From: an uncultured Saprospiraceae bacterium
GTDB taxonomy: Bacteria > Bacteroidota > Bacteroidia > Chitinophagales > Saprospiraceae
Direction: 5' to 3'
Length of the DNA: 32,776 bases
NCBI GenBank assembly: GCA_937997635.1
Contig: CALLFA010000239.1
Coordinates: 1-32,776 of the forward strand
Position numbers and translations under genes: made by a program. Positions within the stretch are counted from its first letter, which is position 1, and each line of letters begins with the position of its first letter. The notes below the pieces were generated by a model. The model was not told the DNA's origin. It worked only from the letters and a program-made list of their open reading frames with translations, and ran no database searches. Shown piece after piece: positions 25,961 to 32,776 of the stretch.

Positions 25961-27064
25961 ATGAAAAATATTTTCACTCTCATTTGTCTCATGTTTATAG
26001 TGGTGCTATCTGCTCAACGACGAGAACCCTTAGACATTACCATAGATTTTGAATCCTACGATCCACCAAGCACGCTCGTTGTGCCTGAAAATCTAGTCGC
26101 TAGTGCAAAATTTCCATTCATAGATATTCATTCTCATCATTGGAGATTATCAGAGATGGATCTTGACGAACTTGTCAAGGGTATGGACGCCATGAATATG
26201 CAGATAGTCGTCAACCTTAGTGGAAGAGGAGGTGAACGCTTGCTCAATATGAAAAAGAACATTGAAAAATATGGCTATCAAGACCGAATCGTCAATTTTA
26301 CAAATATAGAATTGAGAAGTATTACCGAGCCTGATTGGGCGGAAGAAACAGTTAAGCAGTTAGAGTTTGATGTTGAAAAAGGCGATGCAAGAGGCTTGAA
26401 AATTTATAAAAGTCAAGGGATGAGTCATCAAGACAGTCTTGGTAATCGCATCAAAATTAATGATCCTAGAATTGCACCTGTCTGGGATAAATGTGGTGAA
26501 TTAGGTATTCCTGTCTTGATTCATTCTGCAGATCCCAAACAATTCTGGGCACCACACGATAGCTTAAATGAACGATGGTTAGAATTAAAACTCAGGCCTA
26601 ATCGTAAAAGGGGGCCGGATAATCCTGCTTCGTGGGAAACAATAATTGCTGAACAACATGAGATGTTTAAGAATCATCCAAATACGACATTTATAAATGC
26701 TCATATGGGTTGGTATGCCAATGACTTGAATAAACTAGAAGAGTTACTGGAAGAGATACCAAACATGTATGTGGAGATAGGAGCAGTCATTGCTGAGCTA
26801 GGAAGACAACCCAGATTCGCCAAAAAGTTTTTAACCAAATATCAGGATAGAGTCCTTTTTGGAAAAGATTCTTACAAACCAGAGGAATTCCCAACATATT
26901 TTAGAGTACTGGAAACAGAGGACGAGTACTTTCCTTATTATAAACGGTATCATGCCTTTTGGAAAATGTATGGCCTAGGCTTATCAGACGAAGTCCTTCA
27001 AAAAATATATCATAAAAATGCATTAAAGATTGTTCCAGGTCTCGATGCTTCTATGTTTGAATAG
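25961..27064 (+). CDS. Exported amidohydrolase-family protein (Amidohydro_2)
   Basis: A 367-residue exported hydrolase with a TIM-barrel metallo-active site. After a signal peptide (about 1-19) come H57-S-H59 in D-I-H-S-H-H (metal site), a Lys-bearing strand G-L-K-I-Y-K, a His in V-L-I-H-S-A-D, a His in I-N-A-H-M-G-W and the terminal Asp in L-F-G-K-D-S. These match PF04909, which hydrolyses or decarboxylates ring acids and lactones. The exported location is less common than cytoplasmic forms. The substrate is not predictable. The NTF2-like gene begins 14 bp downstream, so the two are likely co-transcribed. Confidence 0.9.
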   Translation: MKNIFTLICLMFIVVLSAQRREPLDITIDFESYDPPSTLVVPENLVASAKFPFIDIHSHHWRLSEMDLDELVKGMDAMNMQIVVNLSGRGGERLLNMKKNIEKYGYQDRIVNFTNIELRSITEPDWAEETVKQLEFDVEKGDARGLKIYKSQGMSHQDSLGNRIKINDPRIAPVWDKCGELGIPVLIHSADPKQFWAPHDSLNERWLELKLRPNRKRGPDNPASWETIIAEQHEMFKNHPNTTFINAHMGWYANDLNKLEELLEEIPNMYVEIGAVIAELGRQPRFAKKFLTKYQDRVLFGKDSYKPEEFPTYFRVLETEDEYFPYYKRYHAFWKMYGLGLSDEVLQKIYHKNALKIVPGLDASMFE

Positions 27065-27078
27065 CAAAAACAATCAAT

Positions 27079-27537
27079 ATGAAATCAGTAGTCATTGCAC
27101 TCATTTTTTTCTTAGGCACGAGCCCTAGTTTTTGTCAAGATGATGATCATGCTCAAATAACCGCTCAGATCAAAACCATGTTTGACAGCATGCGCAAAGG
27201 TGACAACACATTGATGACAGATTTATTTGAGGAAGGTGCAATGTTGGAATCAGTATATTTCAATAAAGAAGGAGAGACAGTGTCAAGAGAATCACCTGTT
27301 ACTCAATTTATAGAGGCTGTAGGTCAAGCTCATGACGAAGTATGGGATGAACGCATTCACGACTATGACATCAATATTGATCCTCCGCTTGCAATCGCCT
27401 GGACGCCATACAGTTTTTATGTCGGTAAGAAGTTTTCACACTGTGGTGTCAATGTATTCACTTTTGTCAAAACAGATGGCAATTGGAAAATTCGCCAATT
27501 ACGCGACACGCGAAAAAAAGAAGGTTGTGAAGAGTAG
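27079..27537 (+). CDS. Exported NTF2-like (SnoaL/DUF4440-type) protein
   Basis: A 152-residue protein with a signal peptide (ending near P-S-F-C-Q) and one NTF2-like cone fold. Features include Q-I-K-T-M-F-D-S-M-R-K-G-D-N near the start, M-T-D-L-F-E-E-G-A and a final F-V-K-T-D-G-N-W-K-I-R-Q-L-R, a very typical closing strand for this superfamily. Such proteins bind small hydrophobic ligands or serve as isomerases and lactonase partners. It lies between the amidohydrolase (14-bp gap) and the DUF4174 gene, whose start overlaps its end. The reaction is unknown. Confidence 0.85.
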   Translation: MKSVVIALIFFLGTSPSFCQDDDHAQITAQIKTMFDSMRKGDNTLMTDLFEEGAMLESVYFNKEGETVSRESPVTQFIEAVGQAHDEVWDERIHDYDINIDPPLAIAWTPYSFYVGKKFSHCGVNVFTFVKTDGNWKIRQLRDTRKKEGCEE

Positions 27538-28129
27538 CTATGGCTTAACTTGGTGTCTCTTACCAACTTTATTTTTTTGTTATTTGTCTATACCCAACGG
27601 ATTTGAGTATGAGCTATTAACTAAGAGGCAATTTTTTCAAGATCAAGACGCAAAATGTAGGAATAGTGGTGCTATTACGAGGCTTTGCAACGCAGATATT
27701 GATAAAATGGGCAGTAGTAAATGGGTCACACTCAAGTGCGCTGGGTATAATAGTAATGCGCAACTATTGGATGAATATCTATGGAATAAAAGAGTGATTA
27801 TTGTGAATGCTAATACAAACTCAGTTACACAAGGTGAGCAAGAAAAAACTTTATTGTGGAATAAGGCTGAGCTTAAAGAACGAAAGATAGTCATTCTGAG
27901 ATATGATGATGGAATAATCACTCAACGCTACCCAGATGCCGAAATCCAGTATAAGAATCAAGATCTTGGCATAGAACTAACTGGAGAAGACAGATTTTTA
28001 TTAATCGGCCTAGATGGTGGAATCAAATATAGAAGCCATACTGTAAAGAGCCATCAGTGGATATTTGACTTTATAGATTCTATGCCCATGAGACAAAATG
28101 AGTTGAAGCGAAAGCAGAAGAAAGAGTAA
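27527..28129 (+). CDS. DUF4174-domain exported protein
   Basis: A 200-residue protein whose second half matches DUF4174: Y-L-W-N-K-R-V-I-I-V-N-A near the domain start, L-K-E-R-K-I-V-I-L in the middle, F-L-L-I-G-L-D-G-G-I-K-Y-R, and a closing F-I-D-S-M-P-M-R-Q-N-E-L. The domain has a thioredoxin-like look but no C-x-x-C. A GTG start at 27527 gives a signal-like N-terminus (K-S-S-Y-G-L-T-W-C-L-L-P-T-L-F-F) and overlaps the previous stop by 11 bp, suggesting translational coupling. An in-frame ATG at 27476 is possible but would place the hydrophobic stretch behind a Lys-rich leader. The region between signal and domain (about 25-75) is unrecognised. Function is unknown. Confidence 0.75.
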   Translation: MKSSYGLTWCLLPTLFFCYLSIPNGFEYELLTKRQFFQDQDAKCRNSGAITRLCNADIDKMGSSKWVTLKCAGYNSNAQLLDEYLWNKRVIIVNANTNSVTQGEQEKTLLWNKAELKERKIVILRYDDGIITQRYPDAEIQYKNQDLGIELTGEDRFLLIGLDGGIKYRSHTVKSHQWIFDFIDSMPMRQNELKRKQKKE

Positions 28130-28396
28130 AGGATTATGTTGGAGCTGCATGAATTTAAGATACGACAATCGGTGTAATGAATTGGAAATTGAATAGGTAG
28201 ATCCCGAACGCATTAAACATCTGATACAAGAGAGGCATTCCCAAGTCATTGTAAGACTTGATTAATTCTACAATTTCTAAAGGCAATTTCCCACAGAATA
28301 TAATTTTATATGCTATATTGAATATAATATATCAGTTCGCCGTCTTTTAAAATAGCGGTAGGATTGTTTAAAACTTTTGAAAATTAATCTACAATC

Positions 28397-31300
28397 ATGA
28401 AAAAACATCACCTTCTGCTGCTAGCCTTTGCGCTATTTGCAAGTTTTTCTTACGCCCAAAAGACTGTCAGTGGCACAATTACCAGTGCTGATGGAGAGCC
28501 TTTGATTGGAGCCAATGTCCTTGAAGTTGGTACGAGCAATGGTACCATAACAGACCTAGATGGCAATTATTCGTTGACTGTTTCGGATGGATCTAGCTTA
28601 GAAATAAGTTACACAGGTTTCTCAACTCAAATTATTGATGCGTCTGTTGGAAATTCATTTAATATCAATCTTTCAGAAGGTTCTGTATTAGATGAAGTTG
28701 TTGTTACCGCCTTAGGTATTACAAGAGAAAAGAAAGCACTCAGTTATGCCACGCAATCTGTCAGTACAGAAGAATTGTCCAAAGCTAGAGAGCTAAATGT
28801 GGTCAACTCTTTGTCTGGAAAAGTAGCAGGGATATCAGTTTCCAGATCTGGTTCTGGTGTCGGTGCTGATTCCAGAGTTATTTTGAGAGGTAATCGATCC
28901 ATATTTGGAAGTAGTCAACCATTATATGTGGTTGATGGTGTCCCAATTTTAGGTGACGTGACTGACATTAACCCTGATGATATTGAATCAATTTCTGTGT
29001 TAAAGGGTGCGAATGCTGCTGCCTTATATGGCAATAGAGCTCAAAATGGAGCCATCATCATGACGACAAAATCAGGTGGTGAAGGATTCAATGTAAGCTT
29101 GAGCTCATCTTTTACAACTGAAACTCCGTTATTACTTAGGAATTATCAAGAGCAATTTGGGCAGGGAAATTCAGGTCAATACAATGCTGCATCAGAACAA
29201 GCATGGGGTCCTGCTATTACTGGTCAATCAGTTGATCATTGGTCGCCTAATCCAGAATTTGGGACTCCTACATACAATATAAATGGTAATTCCCCTGTCG
29301 CAGATTTCTTTCAGACTGGAAGTAATTTAGCTACAAATATTGCCATTAGTGGAGGTACAGAAAAAGCCAGAACTTATTTCTCCTATACCTATACTGATGC
29401 AAAAGGTGTTGTCCCGTCTAATGAGTTAAAAAGACACAGTGTAAATTTGAGAATCACAAATAAACTGTCTGAAAAAATAACCTTAGATGCAAAAGCGAAT
29501 TACATTCGAGAAGATTTAGATAATCGATTATCACAAGGAGAAAGTTTTGATAATCCAGTTCGACATGCCTTGCGTTTACCACCGAACATTAGAACGCAGG
29601 ATATTAGTGGTGATAATTTTGACTACATCGATGGTGTTGGTGCATTAAGACAGCATTACTGGAATCCAGGTTCTAATGGTGGAGCGAATCCATATTGGAC
29701 AATCAATCGAAATTTACGTGATGAAGGTCAGAATAGGATTATTGGATTTCTGTCATTAAAATATGACATTACAGAAAAGCTTAGTGTACAAGTGAGATCA
29801 GCTCTTGACACTCGAGCTGGTGAGCAAGAATACAGACAGTTTAACGACAATTACATCATTGCCGATAATGGTAGATTCACTGTTCAAAAATCTGACGCTT
29901 TAGAATGGAATTCCGATGTTTTAGCGACCTATACAGACTATCTGTCCGATGACGTTTCCATATCATTAAGTGCTGGTGCTAACGCAAGAAAAGAAAGGGG
30001 CACTACCCTTACATCTAATTCACAAGGCGGAGCAGGATTAATTGTTCCTAATTTATTTGGTCTTGGAAACACAGGTGATGTTCAATCCAATTTTAATATT
30101 GGTCAACCTAGAGATGTTAACTCTATCTATGGTTTTGCCAATATTGGATTTAAAAATTCAATCTATTTAGACCTTACAGCACGTAATGATTGGAGTTCGA
30201 CTCTTCCAAGAGAAAATCAATCATTCTTTTATCCATCAGTTGGTGTAAGTGTCGTTTTATCTGATCTGGTTGATTTACCTGAAGCAATAAACTTTGCGAA
30301 GCTCAGAGGATCGTGGGCTCAAGTCGGTAATGATGCAACTCCATTCCAGTTACAAAGACTTGCCGCTGTTGGTGCAGGAGGTGTGAATGGGTTTTTGACA
30401 TTAGACGGAACACTTAGAAATGAGAACTTGCTTCCAGAAGAAACAACAGGAATCGAAATCGGAGCAGACCTTAGACTGTTTAATAAATTTGGACTTGACA
30501 TTACGTACTACAAGGCAAATACAAGAAATCAATTGTTCTCAATAGAATTACCGATTGGATCTGGTGCATCTCAAATTTTCACAAATGGTGGAGATGTTCA
30601 GAATTCTGGAATTGAAGCCGTATTGACAGTAACTCCAGTGGATAAACCAAATTTCAGATGGGATGTCGGATTTAATTTCACTGCTAATAACAGTGAAGTA
30701 TTGGAGATCAATGATGAACGTCCAAGCGTACAATTAGGTCAAGATTTTCTGCGGGCCTTTAGGATAGAACAAGGAGAACCTTGGGGTAATGTATTCTCAA
30801 GAGGATATCAAAGAGATGACGCTGGAAGAGTGTTGATCGGTGAGGATGGATTGCCATTAATTTCCAATGGATTGACTGTAAATGTTGCGAATTTTAATCC
30901 AGATTGGCTAGGCGGTATTTCTAACAATATTCAAATAGGTGATATCGATGTTAGTTTTTTAGTTGACATCAGAAAAGGTGGAAGTGTTGCTTCACTCACA
31001 GATGCAATTGTATTCGGAGATGGCTTGACAGAAGAGACCTTAGAAGGAAGACAAGGTGGTTTGGTTTTCGGTGAAAACTTCTTCCCTGAAGAAGAAACTG
31101 TGTTAGCAGACGGTGTGTCTTCTGCTGCTACATTTGATGCAGAAACATTTTGGAGAGCTGTAGGTGGACGTAATGCTCCTGTAGGTGAGGTCTTCGCAAG
31201 AGATGCTACGAATGTCAGATTACGAGAGTTGGTGGTTGGCTATAGACTACCAATTGCTGAAAACAATTACATAAAGGGTGCAAGTGTGTCTTTGGTAGGA

Positions 31301-31444
31301 CGAAATTTATTTTTCTTCCTAAATAGAGCAGAAACGCTTGATCCTGAGGTAATTAACGGTACAGGTACAGCTGCTGAAGGGTTCAATTCCTTCGAGCCGC
31401 CGACATCAAGATCATTAGGAATAAACTTAAAGATTGATTTTTAG
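28397..31444 (+). CDS. SusC/RagA-family TonB-dependent outer-membrane transporter
   Basis: A 1015-residue outer-membrane importer. After a signal peptide (about 1-21) comes a carboxypeptidase-D regulatory-like domain (about 24-100, V-S-G-T-I-T-S-A-D-G-E-P-L-I-G-A). Next is the TonB-dependent plug (about 110-230), with D-E-V-V-V-T-A-L-G at its start and P-L-Y-V-V-D-G-V-P-I in its middle, the SusC hallmarks. The beta-barrel ends in S-L-G-I-N-L-K-I-D-F, a proper C-terminal strand with final Phe. It pairs with the SusD-like lipoprotein that starts 43 bp later and together they import oligosaccharides or peptides. No sigma/anti-sigma pair or glycosidase adjoins on this side, so the substrate is unknown. 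Confidence 0.97.
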   Translation: MKKHHLLLLAFALFASFSYAQKTVSGTITSADGEPLIGANVLEVGTSNGTITDLDGNYSLTVSDGSSLEISYTGFSTQIIDASVGNSFNINLSEGSVLDEVVVTALGITREKKALSYATQSVSTEELSKARELNVVNSLSGKVAGISVSRSGSGVGADSRVILRGNRSIFGSSQPLYVVDGVPILGDVTDINPDDIESISVLKGANAAALYGNRAQNGAIIMTTKSGGEGFNVSLSSSFTTETPLLLRNYQEQFGQGNSGQYNAASEQAWGPAITGQSVDHWSPNPEFGTPTYNINGNSPVADFFQTGSNLATNIAISGGTEKARTYFSYTYTDAKGVVPSNELKRHSVNLRITNKLSEKITLDAKANYIREDLDNRLSQGESFDNPVRHALRLPPNIRTQDISGDNFDYIDGVGALRQHYWNPGSNGGANPYWTINRNLRDEGQNRIIGFLSLKYDITEKLSVQVRSALDTRAGEQEYRQFNDNYIIADNGRFTVQKSDALEWNSDVLATYTDYLSDDVSISLSAGANARKERGTTLTSNSQGGAGLIVPNLFGLGNTGDVQSNFNIGQPRDVNSIYGFANIGFKNSIYLDLTARNDWSSTLPRENQSFFYPSVGVSVVLSDLVDLPEAINFAKLRGSWAQVGNDATPFQLQRLAAVGAGGVNGFLTLDGTLRNENLLPEETTGIEIGADLRLFNKFGLDITYYKANTRNQLFSIELPIGSGASQIFTNGGDVQNSGIEAVLTVTPVDKPNFRWDVGFNFTANNSEVLEINDERPSVQLGQDFLRAFRIEQGEPWGNVFSRGYQRDDAGRVLIGEDGLPLISNGLTVNVANFNPDWLGGISNNIQIGDIDVSFLVDIRKGGSVASLTDAIVFGDGLTEETLEGRQGGLVFGENFFPEEETVLADGVSSAATFDAETFWRAVGGRNAPVGEVFARDATNVRLRELVVGYRLPIAENNYIKGASVSLVGRNLFFFLNRAETLDPEVINGTGTAAEGFNSFEPPTSRSLGINLKIDF

Positions 31445-31487
31445 TTGTAAATTAATACGCGCATAATAATTATAATTTTAATTAGAC

Positions 31488-32776
31488 ATGAAAAATATAA
31501 AATTACTACTCTTTTTCTTCTGTACTGTCAGCTTAGTTCCTAGTTGCACAGACGGATTTGAAGAACTTAACACAAGACCAGATGTCCTCACAGCGGATGC
31601 CGTCGATGCCAGTTTAATTGGCCAAGCTTTCGCACAATCTCAGTGGACCTCTATGCACGGACTTCATTGGAGATTCCAAATTTCACAGAGTTTATTCTCT
31701 GATTTATACAGTCAATATTTTGCTACTACAGCTGCCAATTTTGATTCTGATAGATACACAGAAGTGGGTCGTTGGATAGATTTGGCTTGGTCTTCATTCT
31801 ATGGACAAGCTGCTCCTCAAATCAAATTTGTGGAGGATCTTTCCGCTGCTGAAGGCCTTACTGTGGAGAATGCAATTGCTAAAATATGGAGAGTGCAGGC
31901 TTATCACAGACAAACTGATTATTGGGGTCCAATCATTTATTCCCAATACGGGAATGGTGAAACTTCAGTAGCATATGATGCACAAGAAGATATTTACGCA
32001 GATTTCTTTACCACGCTCGGAGAAGCCATCAGTGTCTTAGAATCAAATCGAGGTGCAAATGCGTTTGGTTCTAATGACCAAATCTATGGTGGTGATGCTG
32101 ATCAGTGGTTAAAATTTGCCAATACACTAAGACTTAGATTGGCCATGCGTGTGAAATATGTGAATCCAAGTTTAGCACAGTCAGAAGCAGAAAAATCTGT
32201 GGCAAGCGGCGTCATGGAATCCAATGCAGACAATGCGTTTGTGAGCACAACTCAAAATTCTATGAATCCATACTCAACAATTACAAACTGGGGTGAATTC
32301 AGAATGAGTGCAACAATGGAAAGTATCCTGAAAGGTTACGAAGACCCAAGAATGGAAGTCTATTTTAACCCAGCTGCAAGTGGCGATACAGATGGCGATG
32401 GTATTCCATATGAAGGTCTTAGAAATGGTCAACCTAAAGTGGATAAAGTACCGGCATTAAATTCGGATAATTCTGACATGAACACAAGATGGTTACCGTC
32501 AGGACCTAATCCTCCTATCAAAGTGATCACAGCTGCTGAAGCATTTTTCTTGAGAGCTGAAGGAGCAGTAGCAGGTTGGAATATGGGCGGAGATGCTCAG
32601 AGTCTTTACGAAATGGGAATTACAACATCTATGGGAGAGATAGCTGGTGCTGATGCAAGCGCTTACATAACAAGTAGCAATACACCTGCGGCAGCTGACG
32701 CAAGTTCACCACCAGTAAGTGATATACCAATTGCTTTTGCAACTGGAGGCGATTCAGAAACTCAACTAGAGCAAAT
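31488..32776 (+). CDS. SusD/RagB-like nutrient-binding lipoprotein (partial, runs off window)
   Basis: At least 429 residues of an outer-membrane lipoprotein; no stop occurs before the window ends. The signal ends at Cys20 (L-V-P-S-C). A T-D-G-F-E-E-L-N start, helical TPR-like segments with Y-H-R-Q-T-D-Y-W-G-P-I, and L-K-F-A-N-T-L-R-L-R-L-A-M-R are characteristic of SusD and SusD-like family 2. A later A-E-A-F-F-L-R-A-E-G motif is also standard. It caps the SusC barrel encoded just upstream, receiving ligand at the surface. The binding specificity cannot be judged from the part seen. Confidence 0.95.
   Translation, partial: MKNIKLLLFFFCTVSLVPSCTDGFEELNTRPDVLTADAVDASLIGQAFAQSQWTSMHGLHWRFQISQSLFSDLYSQYFATTAANFDSDRYTEVGRWIDLAWSSFYGQAAPQIKFVEDLSAAEGLTVENAIAKIWRVQAYHRQTDYWGPIIYSQYGNGETSVAYDAQEDIYADFFTTLGEAISVLESNRGANAFGSNDQIYGGDADQWLKFANTLRLRLAMRVKYVNPSLAQSEAEKSVASGVMESNADNAFVSTTQNSMNPYSTITNWGEFRMSATMESILKGYEDPRMEVYFNPAASGDTDGDGIPYEGLRNGQPKVDKVPALNSDNSDMNTRWLPSGPNPPIKVITAAEAFFLRAEGAVAGWNMGGDAQSLYEMGITTSMGEIAGADASAYITSSNTPAAADASSPPVSDIPIAFATGGDSETQLEQ

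Noticed and set aside
27332..27526. Long upstream extension of the DUF4174 frame
   Set aside because: It overlaps the NTF2-like gene in another frame and has no family similarity; GTG at 27527 gives a signal-like N-terminus.

Overview
The window looks like chromosomal DNA from a marine-type Bacteroidota, most likely near the Saprospiraceae. The evidence is a SusC/SusD pair, a C-terminal IPTM-G-EWG sorting tail, a membrane LytTR regulator, HYC_CC_PP and DUF6503-type proteins, TAnnTTTG -7 motifs, AT-rich sequence and long genes. No rRNA, tRNA, transposase, phage gene or CRISPR array is visible. The family assignments come from reading motifs, not from searches.

Layout. (1) 1-690 is an array of hairpin-containing repeats that runs off the left edge. 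(2) 749-2692 holds a membrane-anchored LytTR regulator and a secreted serine hydrolase of the beta-lactamase class C fold. A secreted IPTL-CTERM-like protein lies on the minus strand (2811-3374). (3) 3688-11560 is a glycan locus: a GH2-type lipoprotein, a very large cytoplasmic phosphorylase of the GH94/GH149 type, a GH17 lipoprotein and a GPH-family sugar symporter. Together they suggest beta-1,3-glucan (laminarin-like) breakdown: cutting outside or in the periplasm, import, then phosphorolysis to glucose-1-phosphate. (4) 11571-12120 holds the same repeat family in the opposite orientation, so inverted arrays bracket about 11 kb. (5) 12198-17530 has a planctomycete-type cytochrome (PSCyt1/DUF1549/LamG/DUF1553), a Tat-exported DUF1501 protein and a small DUF7282-like secreted protein. 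A 14-bp inverted repeat covers the start codon of the first gene, and a 16-bp one covers its stop codon. (6) 17734-20533 is a probable metal-handling cassette: a Cys-rich HYC_CC_PP protein, an outer-membrane barrel protein, an exported protein with two HMA domains, and an NHL-propeller lipoprotein. A DUF6503-like protein follows. (7) 21353-21646 is a cluster of tiny-loop palindromes between convergent genes. (8) 21660-25570 (minus) is a tandem pair of DUF3857/transglutaminase-like proteins, one with catalytic residues and one apparently without. (9) 25961-28129 holds an exported amidohydrolase, an NTF2-like protein and a DUF4174 protein. (10) 28397 to the end is a SusC/SusD glycan or nutrient uptake pair; SusD is cut by the window edge.

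The items most worth a second look are the inverted hairpin arrays, the hairpin that sequesters the start codon at 12142-12199, the small metal cassette, and the active/inactive transglutaminase pair.
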